Source: JBATTK01 sp049670505 (GTDB lineage: Bacteria; Bacteroidota; Bacteroidia; Flavobacteriales; Flavobacteriaceae). From it: a DNA stretch of 48,782 nt. The translations under genes and the position numbers were made by a program. The notes below the pieces were generated by a model that saw only the letters and a program-made list of their open reading frames with translations, had not been told where the DNA came from and did no database searches. The stretch spans positions 1 to 48,782 of the forward strand of contig JBATTK010000111.1 of assembly GCA_049670505.1 (NCBI GenBank). Reading direction: 5' to 3'. The number at the start of each line of letters is the position of its first letter. The stretch's first letter is position 1. Below are positions 8,069 to 17,085 of the stretch, in pieces.

Positions 8069-9262
8069 ATGTACGGAAAAATAAAACAACATTTACAAGA
8101 GGAGCTAGAAACTATAAAAGAAGCCGGACTTTACAAAAAGGAGCGCATCATTACTTCCCCCCAGGGTGCGGTAATCAAAATTTCTACCGGGGAGGAAGTC
8201 ATCAACTTCTGCGCCAACAATTATTTGGGATTGTCATCGCACCCTGAAGTGATACAAGCGGCCAAGGACGCTATGGATTCCCATGGCTATGGTATGTCTT
8301 CCGTACGTTTCATTTGCGGAACACAGGACATCCATAAAGATCTGGAACAAAAAATAGCGGATTTCTACGGTACAGAGGATACAATTTTGTATGCAGCGGC
8401 ATTTGACGCAAATGGTGGGGTTTTTGAGCCCTTACTTGGACCGGAGGACGCCATTATTTCCGATTCGCTTAACCACGCTTCCATTATAGATGGCGTGCGA
8501 CTCTGTAAAGCCAAAAGATACCGATATGCCAATAATGATATGGCAGATCTGGAAAATCAATTAAAACAGGCAAAAGAGGACGATGCCCGATTTAAAATTA
8601 TAGTTACGGATGGTGTATTTTCCATGGATGGGCTATTGGCCCCCCTGGATAAAATTTGTGATTTGGCAGAAGCATACGATGCCATGGTCATGATAGATGA
8701 ATGCCATTCCGCCGGTTTTATAGGGGAAACGGGTAGAGGAACCTTGGAAGAGAAAGGGGTTTTAGACCGGATAGACATCATTACCGGTACCTTGGGAAAA
8801 GCCCTTGGGGGAGCAATGGGCGGCTATACAACGGGCAAGAAAGAGATCATAGAAATGTTACGGCAGCGTTCCAGGCCATATCTGTTTTCCAATTCCCTGG
8901 CTCCGGCCATTGTAGGGGCTTCCATAAAAGTATTTGAAATGTTGGACACAGACACTTCCCTGCGCGACAAACTAGATCGCAATACAAGGTATTTTAAAAA
9001 AGGTATGAAAGAAGCCGGCTTTGATATTATTGAAGGTGATTCGGCCATAGTACCCGTTATGCTCTATGATGCAAAACTCTCCCAACAAATGGCCGATATG
9101 CTTCTGGAACAAGGAATATATGTCATAGGATTCTTTTTTCCGGTAGTCCCCAAGGGTAAGGCAAGGATAAGGGTGCAGCTTTCCGCCGCCCATGAAATTG
9201 AGCATCTGGATCATGCTATTAAATCGTTTACAGCCGTCGGAAAACTGTTAAAAGTCGTTTAA
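8069..9262 (+). CDS. kbl: Glycine C-acetyltransferase (2-amino-3-ketobutyrate CoA ligase)
   Basis: 397 residues, a fold-type I PLP enzyme of the alpha-oxoamine synthase family that cleaves 2-amino-3-ketobutyrate with CoA to glycine and acetyl-CoA in threonine breakdown. Visible are NFCANNYLGL near the N-terminus, MVMIDECHSAGFIG (the PLP-binding Asp and His) and TGTLGKALGG with the Schiff-base Lys244. Length and motifs match Kbl better than serine palmitoyltransferase or BioF. No threonine dehydrogenase gene is adjacent. It sits 14 bases behind the addA-like gene and before the ompA promoter. Confidence 0.92.
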   Translation: MYGKIKQHLQEELETIKEAGLYKKERIITSPQGAVIKISTGEEVINFCANNYLGLSSHPEVIQAAKDAMDSHGYGMSSVRFICGTQDIHKDLEQKIADFYGTEDTILYAAAFDANGGVFEPLLGPEDAIISDSLNHASIIDGVRLCKAKRYRYANNDMADLENQLKQAKEDDARFKIIVTDGVFSMDGLLAPLDKICDLAEAYDAMVMIDECHSAGFIGETGRGTLEEKGVLDRIDIITGTLGKALGGAMGGYTTGKKEIIEMLRQRSRPYLFSNSLAPAIVGASIKVFEMLDTDTSLRDKLDRNTRYFKKGMKEAGFDIIEGDSAIVPVMLYDAKLSQQMADMLLEQGIYVIGFFFPVVPKGKARIRVQLSAAHEIEHLDHAIKSFTAVGKLLKVV

Positions 9263-9310
9263 AAGCACTTTTTCTAGTACGAAAGGCAAAAAAAAAAATA
9301 AGAAATTGAT

Positions 9311-9341
9311 TTTGTTAATAGTTTTTAACAACTTACATTTG
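9311..9341 (+). promoter_or_regulatory. Promoter of the ompA-like gene
   Basis: TTTG (9311-9314), 19 bases, TACATTTG (9334-9341): a textbook Bacteroidota housekeeping promoter. It lies about 34 bases before the ATG at 9376, fitting a highly expressed outer-membrane protein. Confidence 0.8.
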
Positions 9342-9375
9342 CGTCTAATAAACACTTAAACTTAAAAATTTGAAC

Positions 9376-10746
9376 ATGAAACAGCTTAGCAAATTATTGG
9401 TTGTAATCCTAATAATAGTAGGGTCTAACAACATCCAAGCTCAAGACGAAAACAACCCTTGGCAGGTCAGTTTCGGTATCAACGCGATCGACGTTTTTCC
9501 TACAGGTGACGATGAAGCTTTAGCCAATTTTGGATTTGAAACAGGTAGTTTCGGTAGTGAATACTTCAATGCGAACGACCACTGGAATATTCTTCCATCC
9601 GTTTCTTACGTTGCCGTATCCAAGTATATTGGCGATGGATTTTCCGTTGGAGCTAGAGGTTCTTTGAACAGAATTGAAAAATTGGGTGACGTTCGTGTAG
9701 ACGACCTTTCACATTACGCTATCGATGGTACCATCAAATATAATTTTCTACAGAATACAAAATTAGATCCATTTGTTGAAATAGGAGGTGGATATACTTG
9801 GGTAGACGAAATCGGTGCCGGTACCGTAAATGGAGGTATTGGTGTGAACTACTGGTTTACCGAAAACATCGGTGTAAGTCTTCAAACCCAATACAAACAT
9901 GCATTTGAGGATTACTTGGTAAAACATTTCCAACATTTGGCCGGTATCAACATCAAATTTGGTGGAACCGATACGGATGGTGATGGCATTTACGATAAAG
10001 ATGATGCTTGTCCGGAAGTAGCTGGTTTGGAAGCTTTCAACGGTTGTCCTGATGCTGACGGCGATGGTATCGAAGATAGTAAGGACGATTGTCCTAACGA
10101 AGCAGGTACAAAAGAATTGAACGGATGTCCAGATGCCGACGGTGATGGTGTTCCGGATAAAGACGATGCTTGTCCTAACGAAGCAGGTCTTGCCGCATTA
10201 GCTGGTTGTCCAGATGCTGACGGTGACGGTGTTGCAGATAAAGATGATGAGTGTCCTAACGAAGCAGGTCCTGCTGAGAATAAAGGATGTCCATGGGCAG
10301 ATAAAGATGGTGACAGTGTATTGGATAAAGATGATGCTTGTCCAGATGTTGCCGGTACAGTTGCCAATAACGGTTGTCCTGAAGTAACGGAAGAAGTTCA
10401 AAAACAATTGAACGACTATGCAAGAACTATCTTGTTCGATACAGGTAAGTCTTCGATCAAAGCTGAATCTACTTCAGTAATGGTAGATATTATTACCATA
10501 TTGAACGAATATCCTACTGCCAAATTTACGGTTGAAGGTCATACAGATAGTGTGGGTAGTGCTAAATTGAATCAAACATTATCCGAGTCCAGAGCTAACT
10601 CTGTTCGAGATTTCTTGATTGAAAAAGGAATTGGATCTGACAGATTATCCGCTATAGGATATGGTGAGGACAAGCCTATCGCTACCAACAACACAAGAGC
10701 TGGTAGAACTCAAAATAGAAGGGTAGAGATTAACTTGATCAAGTAA
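9376..10746 (+). CDS. OmpA-family outer membrane protein with thrombospondin-3 repeats
   Basis: 456 residues from the ATG at 9376; an in-frame TTG lies two codons upstream but the ATG gives the natural signal peptide ending near QAQ-DEN. Residues about 25-195 resemble an OprF-type eight-stranded beta barrel. Residues about 200-340 hold several calcium-binding thrombospondin type 3 repeats of the form DADGDGxxDxxDxCPNEAG. The C-terminus is an OmpA peptidoglycan-binding domain (FDTGKSSI, VEGHTDSVGS, LSESRANSV). It is expected to link the outer membrane to the cell wall. The strong promoter at 9311 and terminator at 10777 make it a single-gene unit. Confidence 0.93.
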   Translation: MKQLSKLLVVILIIVGSNNIQAQDENNPWQVSFGINAIDVFPTGDDEALANFGFETGSFGSEYFNANDHWNILPSVSYVAVSKYIGDGFSVGARGSLNRIEKLGDVRVDDLSHYAIDGTIKYNFLQNTKLDPFVEIGGGYTWVDEIGAGTVNGGIGVNYWFTENIGVSLQTQYKHAFEDYLVKHFQHLAGINIKFGGTDTDGDGIYDKDDACPEVAGLEAFNGCPDADGDGIEDSKDDCPNEAGTKELNGCPDADGDGVPDKDDACPNEAGLAALAGCPDADGDGVADKDDECPNEAGPAENKGCPWADKDGDSVLDKDDACPDVAGTVANNGCPEVTEEVQKQLNDYARTILFDTGKSSIKAESTSVMVDIITILNEYPTAKFTVEGHTDSVGSAKLNQTLSESRANSVRDFLIEKGIGSDRLSAIGYGEDKPIATNNTRAGRTQNRRVEINLIK

Positions 10747-10776
10747 GTTTCCGACCCGATTAAAATAAATTTGAAA

Positions 10777-10805
10777 AGCCCTGACGAAATCGTCAGGGCT
10801 TTTTC
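10777..10805 (+). terminator. Intrinsic terminator of the ompA-like gene
   Basis: A perfect 10-bp stem (AGCCCTGACG/CGTCAGGGCT) with a 4-base loop and five T residues, ending 12 bases before the addB-like start. Confidence 0.9.
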
Positions 10806-10816
10806 TATTTTTAGGT

Positions 10817-13546
10817 ATGCAAAATTTTCTAGAAGAAGTAGTGGAAGAAATATGCCAAAAGCATACCCATATAGAAGATATTGTTTTTATACTCCCCAGT
10901 AAAAGAGCCGGAACCTTTCTCAGGAACTGTATCGCAAAAACTACAAAAAAGACATTCTTTTCCCCGGAAATTTATAGTATTGAATCCTTTGTAGAAAAAA
11001 TATCCGGGCTAACGTACGCTTCCAATACACTACAACTTTTTGAACTCTATGATACCTACTTAAAGACCTTTAGAGGTGAAAAAGATAACTTTTACACCTT
11101 CTCTAAATGGGGACGTACATTATTACAGGATTTCAATGAAATTGATAGGTATCTAGTCGATTCCAATAACATCTTTTCCAACTTGGCTTCCATTAGAGAA
11201 ATGGAACATTGGTCCCCTGAGGCCACGAAAACCCAAATGATGAAGGACTATATCCATTTTTGGAATAATCTGGGAAATTTATACACCTCTTTCAACCAAG
11301 CCTTACAAAACCGAGGAGTAGGACATCAAGGGCTTGTTTATCGTCAGGCACAAAAAAAACTTAAAGCCTACCTGGAATCAAATCAAAACACAACACATAT
11401 TTTTATTGGTTTCAATGCTTTAAATACCGCAGAATCCCACATCATACAGGATATTCTTGCAACATCCAAATCGGATATCTATTGGGATATAGACACTTAT
11501 TTTATAAAAGACCCCATACACGATGCCGGTTATTTTATTAGGCAACATCAAAGTAGTTGGGATTACTTTAAGAAACACGCGCTAAAAGGCATACAGGATA
11601 ACTATCTTTCCAAAAAGAACATTCAGATCATAGGGGTTCCCAAAAATATTTCCCAAACCAAATACGTAGGCAACCTTCTTGGAGAGTTAATAGTTCAAAA
11701 GCCCGAAACTTTAAAGAACACGGCGGTAGTTTTAGGTGATGAAACCCTTTTGAATCCTTTACTGAATTCAATTCCGAAAGAAGTGGAAGGGGTAAATATT
11801 ACCATGGGGTATCCACTCTACAAAAGCCCTGTGGCCGCTTTGTTTTTAGAATTTCTTACTCTTTACGGCAAGAAAGAAGATCGGGGATGGTTTTATCAGG
11901 ACATCCTCACCTTTTTATCGCATCCCTATATTCAGATTTTATTGACCGATGGTAGCAAGGATATTGCAGCTACCGTTTCCGAAAAGATCAAGAATAAAAA
12001 TTGGGCATACATCAATATTGAAGGGTTAAAATCCCTTACTAAAGAGCATCCGGATTCCCTAAACCAATTATTTTTTAAGGAGTACCTGTCACCTGCTCAA
12101 TTCATAGAAAAATGCTTGGAGCTGTTATTGAGCCTCAAGGTAAAGTTTCAGGAATCCAAAAATGCCTTGGGATTGGAATACCTATATCGGTTCTATACCC
12201 TGTTCAATGAGCTAAAACAACTGGTAGAAGAGCATTCCTTTGTAAACGATTTAAAATCGCTTCAAAGTCTTTATCAGGAACTATTATCTTCCGAGACCCT
12301 TGATTTTAAAGGAGAACCGCTAAAAGGGCTACAGATTATGGGCATGTTGGAAAGTAGAAACCTGGATTTTGAAACAGTTATCCTTACTTCTGTAAACGAG
12401 GGCATCCTACCTTCGGGAAAATCCAATAACTCTTTTATTCCGTTTGATATAAAGCTCGCCTATAAGCTTCCTACCTATAAGGAAAAAGACGCCGTATATA
12501 CCTATCATTTTTATAGACTATTGCAACGTGCCAAGAATATATACATCATATACAACACGGAACCGGATGTGCTGGAAGGTGGCGAAAAAAGTAGACTGAT
12601 CAACCAACTGCTGACCGATGAAAATAAGTTGGGGGACATTACGCAGATTATTGCCGCACCAAAGATAAAACCAACGGTTAAAACATGGGAAACTATTGAT
12701 AAGGATACCCATTTAATACAAAGTATAAAGAATCTGGCCGGTAATGGGTTCTCTCCTACTTCCTTAACCAACTATATTAGAAACCCCATAGATTTCTACA
12801 AAAAAAACATTTTAAGAATAGACGATATCCCTGAAGTAGAAGAGACCGTTGCGGCCAATACTTTTGGAACTATAATACACGATACTTTAGAGGAATTGTA
12901 CCAACCGCTAGTGGGGAATTATCTAACATCCGAAAAATTAAAATCCCTAAAGATTAATCTTCGTTCAATAGTCAAAAAGCATTTTGTCAAAAGCTATTCC
13001 GATGGCGATATCTCCAGGGGGAAAAACCTTATCGCCTTTGAGGTAGTCATCGGATATCTAGAAAATTTCATCAATCTTGAAATTGAAGATGCCAAAAAAC
13101 ATCAAATAAAAATTTTAGGGTTGGAAGAAAGCTTAAAAATTGAGTTGGATATCCCGGAACTCCATTTTCCCGTGGTCCTAAAGGGAAAGTTGGACAGAAT
13201 TGATGAAAAGGACGGCGTAAAACGGATTATAGATTATAAGACGGGAACAGTAAGACCTCCCCAGGTAAAAGTTACCGATTGGCAGGAAATTATAACGGAT
13301 TATGATAAAAGCAAGGCATTTCAATTACTATGTTATGCCCTATTGCACGATTATAAAGAACCCATAACATCCGTAAAAGCAGGTATTATCTCTTTCAAAA
13401 ATCTAAACAAAGGCCTCTTTGAGTTTACCAATAACAACCATGGATTTGTTGACCCATCAACGCTGTCAGATTTTAAAGAAATACTTAAGGGGCTTATTTT
13501 AGAAATATGTGATCCAGGCACTCCTTTTAAAGAAAAGGAGGTATAG
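10817..13546 (+). CDS. addB: AddB-like nuclease (PD-(D/E)XK family)
   Basis: 909 residues, the second subunit of an AddAB-type resection complex. The N-terminus carries FILPSKRAGTFL in place of a functional Walker A, as in inactivated-helicase AddB proteins. The middle has helicase-like remnants (MLESRNLDFETVILTSVNEG, YHFYRLLQRAKNIYIIY). The C-terminal nuclease shows FGTIIHDTLEELY, then GKLDRID and IIDYKTGTV with the catalytic Asp and Lys. The spot that in iron-sulfur AddB proteins carries the first cluster Cys reads NYIRNPIDFY, so I infer that the cluster is absent. It starts close behind the ompA terminator; TATTTTTA at 10806-10813 may be its -7 element. It converges on the SDR gene with a 2-base gap. 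Confidence 0.85.
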   Translation: MQNFLEEVVEEICQKHTHIEDIVFILPSKRAGTFLRNCIAKTTKKTFFSPEIYSIESFVEKISGLTYASNTLQLFELYDTYLKTFRGEKDNFYTFSKWGRTLLQDFNEIDRYLVDSNNIFSNLASIREMEHWSPEATKTQMMKDYIHFWNNLGNLYTSFNQALQNRGVGHQGLVYRQAQKKLKAYLESNQNTTHIFIGFNALNTAESHIIQDILATSKSDIYWDIDTYFIKDPIHDAGYFIRQHQSSWDYFKKHALKGIQDNYLSKKNIQIIGVPKNISQTKYVGNLLGELIVQKPETLKNTAVVLGDETLLNPLLNSIPKEVEGVNITMGYPLYKSPVAALFLEFLTLYGKKEDRGWFYQDILTFLSHPYIQILLTDGSKDIAATVSEKIKNKNWAYINIEGLKSLTKEHPDSLNQLFFKEYLSPAQFIEKCLELLLSLKVKFQESKNALGLEYLYRFYTLFNELKQLVEEHSFVNDLKSLQSLYQELLSSETLDFKGEPLKGLQIMGMLESRNLDFETVILTSVNEGILPSGKSNNSFIPFDIKLAYKLPTYKEKDAVYTYHFYRLLQRAKNIYIIYNTEPDVLEGGEKSRLINQLLTDENKLGDITQIIAAPKIKPTVKTWETIDKDTHLIQSIKNLAGNGFSPTSLTNYIRNPIDFYKKNILRIDDIPEVEETVAANTFGTIIHDTLEELYQPLVGNYLTSEKLKSLKINLRSIVKKHFVKSYSDGDISRGKNLIAFEVVIGYLENFINLEIEDAKKHQIKILGLEESLKIELDIPELHFPVVLKGKLDRIDEKDGVKRIIDYKTGTVRPPQVKVTDWQEIITDYDKSKAFQLLCYALLHDYKEPITSVKAGIISFKNLNKGLFEFTNNNHGFVDPSTLSDFKEILKGLILEICDPGTPFKEKEV

Positions 13547-13548
13547 CG

Positions 13549-14262
13549 CTACTTTTTATCGGGCCTACTGGGTCTAACCTCAATTTTACTGGGCAATGTC
13601 CTTGGATGCATTTTAAGCAGGTCCAGTACTAGATCCCCAATATCCTGGGGCTGTATCTTCCAGGCATCTTTATCCGAAGGTTCGTTATCATTAAAATGAG
13701 TTGCTACGGAACCTGGCATTATGGTGGAGACTTTGATATCGTATTTACGTAAATCGAGCATAGCGGCCTGAGTAAAACCTACAACACCGAACTTAGTGGC
13801 ATTGTAGCCCGCTCCCGAAGCAAAGAAATTTGTACCTGCTAAACTGGCCAAGGTCATATAATAACCCTTGGATTCCTTCAAGGCCCCTACAGATGCCTTA
13901 AGGGTATGAAAGACCCCATTGAGATTAACATTTATCATTTGATGCCAATCCGTATCGGAGAGTTCGTCTACCGGGGCAAAATGTCCCACGCCGGCATTGG
14001 CCAGAACCACATCCAATTGTCCCCATTTTTTTAGGATCTGTTGAACAGCCGAATCTTCATCACTATATTTGGAAACATCCGAAACTATTCCCAGCACATT
14101 TTCCTCAGGGCCTAATTGTTTTGCCGCCGCAGCTACCGTTTCCCGTGTTCTACCACTTATGGCAACTTTCATTCCGGCAGCAAGAAGTTTTTCTGCCACG
14201 CCATAACCTATACCTTTGGTACCTCCTGTAATATAGGCCACTTTATCCTTTAAATTTATCAT
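13549..14262 (-). CDS. Short-chain dehydrogenase/reductase
   Basis: 237 residues, a classical SDR with the cofactor motif TGGTKGIG (about 11-18), NAG in LANAGVGHF, and the Ser...Tyr-x-x-x-Lys catalytic set (LASLAGTNF; GYNATK). It is expected to be a soluble NAD(P)-dependent oxidoreductase; the substrate is unknown. It converges with the addB-like gene, leaving no room for a separate terminator. Its 5' end faces the tRNA-Ala that marks the island boundary, so it is the last chromosomal gene on this side. Confidence 0.88.
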   Translation of the reverse strand: MINLKDKVAYITGGTKGIGYGVAEKLLAAGMKVAISGRTRETVAAAAKQLGPEENVLGIVSDVSKYSDEDSAVQQILKKWGQLDVVLANAGVGHFAPVDELSDTDWHQMINVNLNGVFHTLKASVGALKESKGYYMTLASLAGTNFFASGAGYNATKFGVVGFTQAAMLDLRKYDIKVSTIMPGSVATHFNDNEPSDKDAWKIQPQDIGDLVLDLLKMHPRTLPSKIEVRPSRPDKK

Positions 14263-14397
14263 TATGTTGTTCCTTTTTGTGAAAATAAAATTATGCGCTC
14301 GCTTATAAAAATAGGGAGCGTTATTATTTTCTTAAAAGAAAAAGAATGTCATATTTTGATACTTTCCCAAAAAGTATTTCCTTTGGCCTTTGGAAAA

Positions 14398-14480
<83 letters not shown>

Positions 14481-14509
14481 GCAATTGGGATTGCGTCTTA
14501 AAACATAGA

Positions 14510-14544
14510 AAAGCCACCAAATTCATTTGGGTGGCTTTCGTGTT
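14510..14544 (+). terminator. Terminator downstream of tRNA-Ala
   Basis: AAAGCCACC/GGTGGCTTT stem followed by CGTGTTTT. A near-identical copy is present in the right duplication at 25388-25425. Confidence 0.75.
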
Positions 14545-14615
14545 TTAATAGCCCGTGACGTTAGGCACGGCCAATTGTATTTGCAGGACGGGATATTATG
14601 AGGAGCAATGCAGTT

Positions 14616-14631
14616 ACTCCGGTATTCTCCA
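14616..14631 (+). repeat. Second partial copy of the tRNA-Ala 3' end
   Basis: ACTCCGGTATTCTCCA repeats the last 16 bases of the tRNA (14456-14471). A degenerate counterpart sits at the equivalent place in the right duplication (GGTATTCTCCA, 25500-25510). It looks like the scar of an earlier integration or excision event at the same tRNA. Confidence 0.6.
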
Positions 14632-15072
14632 CTAAGTTTTATAGGGCTTTAAGAGTTATTGACTTTTGAAGCTTTTTTCATTTGCACGCAATTTGCACGC
14701 AAATCTTGTTTTGAATTAAGCTTGGTATTATTTGATACAAATTGGTCTATTTTAATACCTCTTCACACTTTACAGAGTATTTTTTTGAAAAAGTATCACA
14801 TCTATTGGGTGCTTTAACCTCAATATTAGATTTAGGAACCTAAGTCCCATAAAAGACCAATTAACGAAACTACTAAAAGAGACCACGAATGGGACACTAT
14901 AGCAAATGCATTGGCCAATTAAGAAACAGTGCTCTAAAATGGCCGTTTAATGGGGCTAAGACAAATCCTTTTTTTAAAGTCCGAAAGATAACATCTAGAA
15001 TAGTGAGCCTGTGATAGGCGAACTATTAATTTCCTTTTATTATTAGGTTTTTGGATATTGGCTATAATCCAT

Positions 15073-15097
15073 TAAAAAAGGGGCTTTCGCCCCCTTT
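15073..15097 (-). terminator. Terminator of htrA
   Basis: On the minus strand, GGGGC-GAAA-GCCCC extended by A-T and G-U pairs and followed by six T residues, just after the htrA stop. Confidence 0.8.
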
Positions 15098-15100
15098 AGA

Positions 15101-16636
15101 TTAAGAATCCATTCCGAAGGCGTAATAATATTTGCCCGGTCTGTCCTCGTAAGTGCCCTCTAATATCACACCACCATCTTTGTCTTCCAGAACATCCGCT
15201 ACATCTTCGATATCCTTGACTTTTTTGTTGTCGATATGTGTGATGATAAAGCCTTCCCGCATTTGTGTCTCTTTTCTAATTTTACCTGGATACAGACGAA
15301 CCACTTTAACCCCTCCGTCAATATCCAGCTTTTCGGCTACTTCTTCATCCAATGTCTCAAAATCGGCTCCAAGCAAGTTTAGAACCTCTTTCTTTTCTTT
15401 CTTCATGATATTGGTAGTACCCTTGGAATTTTCAAGAACAACATCAAAGGTCTTCTCTTTTCCATCACGTTTTACAGTAACCTTCACTTTATCCCCAGGT
15501 CTTTTACTGGCAATAATTTCCTGTAATCTTGGGGAAGTATTGACCAAAACATCGTTGACTTTCGTGATGATGTCACCTTCCTCGATACCAGCTTTATCGG
15601 CAGCACTGTTCTCTCCGACATTCTCGACCCAGACACCTTTTGAAAAATCCACGTCTTTTTCCTTGGCGAGCGTACCGTCCATCGTACGAATCGTCACGCC
15701 CAACATGCCACGCTGTACACTACCATATTTTAGAATATCCTCGACCACCTTGGTAACGATATTACTTGGAACAGCGAAACCGTACCCGTTATATGTGCCC
15801 GTTCTACTGGCAATAGCAGTATTTATACCTATCAAGTTACCCTCTAGGTTGACCAAGGCACCGCCACTATTTCCGGGATTGATGGCAGCATCGGTCTGGA
15901 TAAAGCTCTCCACGGCGAATTTCTCTTTATTGATATTGATATTACGTGCCTTCGCACTCACTATTCCAGCGGTAACGGTAGAATTGAGACCCATCGGATT
16001 TCCTACGGCCAAGACCCATTCCCCGACTTCTACATCATCTGAATTGACCATTGCCATTGTTTTCAAATTATCCGCTTTGATCTGTAACAATGCCAAATCG
16101 GTAGTGGGGTCGGTGCCTATTACGGTGGCCTTATAGGTTTCGTTGTCGTAGAGGGTTACTTCAACCTCGTCGGCGTTATCGATTACGTGATTGTTCGTAA
16201 TGATATATCCGTCCTGGTTAATAATAACTCCCGAACCTGTACCATACATCGGTTGGGGTTGTAATCTGCCATCTGGTACTTGCGGAGCATTTTTAAATCT
16301 ATCACCGAAGAATTCCCTAAAAGGGTCGGGCAACTGGCGATATTGGAACTGTCCTGTATTCCCATTACCCATTGTTCGTATAGATTTAATATGCACAACG
16401 GCATCTAAAACCTTTTCGGTGGTATTGGTAAAGTCCAACGGTTTTATATTGCCGTCATTATCGGCTGTGTAGAGTACATGTTGGCCCTGTACACCGCTTA
16501 CTTTTTGAATGGTCACTGGTTCATCGTGCAACCATTGGTTTCCTTTAATTACTCCGAAACTTACCACCAGCGCGATAAGTGCGGAAACAAGATACACTTT
16601 CCATCCCCTTTGTGCTTTCATGTTGTTTTTCATCAT
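15101..16636 (-). CDS. htrA: HtrA/Deg-type periplasmic serine protease
   Basis: About 511 residues from the ATG at 16636; in-frame ATGs at 16660 and 16633 are alternatives. I chose 16636 because the membrane anchor/signal (WKVYLVSALIALVVSFGV) then follows a short basic N-terminus. The trypsin-like domain shows the triad His in TNNHVID, Asp in TDLALL and Ser in NPGNSGGAL, followed by two PDZ domains (GMLGVTIRT...; the second is degenerate near the C-terminus). The family degrades and chaperones misfolded envelope proteins. It has its own operator-like inverted repeat (16699-16734) and terminator. Deg proteases are also part of the proteobacterial transmissible locus of stress tolerance. A host copy probably exists elsewhere. 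Confidence 0.93.
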   Translation of the reverse strand: MMKNNMKAQRGWKVYLVSALIALVVSFGVIKGNQWLHDEPVTIQKVSGVQGQHVLYTADNDGNIKPLDFTNTTEKVLDAVVHIKSIRTMGNGNTGQFQYRQLPDPFREFFGDRFKNAPQVPDGRLQPQPMYGTGSGVIINQDGYIITNNHVIDNADEVEVTLYDNETYKATVIGTDPTTDLALLQIKADNLKTMAMVNSDDVEVGEWVLAVGNPMGLNSTVTAGIVSAKARNININKEKFAVESFIQTDAAINPGNSGGALVNLEGNLIGINTAIASRTGTYNGYGFAVPSNIVTKVVEDILKYGSVQRGMLGVTIRTMDGTLAKEKDVDFSKGVWVENVGENSAADKAGIEEGDIITKVNDVLVNTSPRLQEIIASKRPGDKVKVTVKRDGKEKTFDVVLENSKGTTNIMKKEKKEVLNLLGADFETLDEEVAEKLDIDGGVKVVRLYPGKIRKETQMREGFIITHIDNKKVKDIEDVADVLEDKDGGVILEGTYEDRPGKYYYAFGMDS

Positions 16637-16698
16637 AATTGATTTTAAATTAAACTTCATATTTACCCATATTACAGTATTCCCAAAGGGAAACTGTA

Positions 16699-16734
16699 AA
16701 ATTGACATATGCTACCTAGGCAAAATGTCAATTT
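16699..16734. promoter_or_regulatory. TGACAT inverted repeat upstream of htrA
   Basis: AAATTGACAT (16699-16708) and ATGTCAATTT (16725-16734) form a perfect 10-bp inverted repeat with a 16-base spacer, between the micro-ORF stop and the htrA start. The same TGACAT/ATGTCA boxes are clustered upstream of hsp20 at 21042-21111. The position and sharing suggest a regulator-binding site or the promoter of the island sigma factor. The function is inferred. Confidence 0.6.
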
Positions 16735-16735
16735 C

Positions 16736-16906
16736 TTACTTATAATCGTTCGAATTTCTTCGGCCTATTTTGTCATTCTTGAACTTTTCTTCAGTATTGG
16801 AAGAATCTCTGTGCAAAGAGTCCTTTAGTAGCGTTTTTGCCGTTAGATATAAAAAAACAATATAAAGGACGGTCAAGAACGATAGACCATATGCCAATTT
16901 TTCCAT
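16736..16906 (-). CDS. Small single-span membrane protein (56 aa)
   Basis: A 56-residue frame starts MEKLAYGLSFLTVLYIVFLY and continues into a charged tail ending NSNDYK. It has one predicted transmembrane helix (about residues 5-24) and a hydrophilic C-terminal half. It lies between mscS and htrA on the same strand, with its stop two bases from the htrA operator repeat. Codon use looks like that of its neighbours. I do not recognise a family. Its place in the stress operon suggests an envelope micro-protein; the coding status is plausible but unproven. Confidence 0.5.
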   Translation of the reverse strand: MEKLAYGLSFLTVLYIVFLYLTAKTLLKDSLHRDSSNTEEKFKNDKIGRRNSNDYK

Positions 16907-17085
16907 ATCACACAAATTTTTAAGAACTTATTAATCACTCTCTTAACGAACAAATCGTATGCCAAAAAAAGCATTTGAATTGCTAATTTTTTTTTAAAAT
17001 TTCAGCACTATTCGGACAACTGAAATCTTCTTTTCTCTTTCAAAAAAAGATATGTGTGGGATAAGGGGATCGCAAAACGCAATAC

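Noticed and set aside
9990..10367. 125-codon minus-strand frame inside the ompA-like gene
   Set aside because: It is the antisense image of the DxDGDG thrombospondin repeats (Ser/Pro/Ala-rich repeats), so it is a composition artefact.
10000..10380. Tandem DNA repeats that could be mistaken for a CRISPR or minisatellite
   Set aside because: They encode the calcium-binding thrombospondin type 3 repeats in frame; spacing varies and no spacers exist. No CRISPR array was seen anywhere in the window.
15153..16136. 327-codon plus-strand frame opposite htrA
   Set aside because: Low-complexity Ser/Thr/Pro-rich product and antisense to a clear protease gene with all catalytic motifs.
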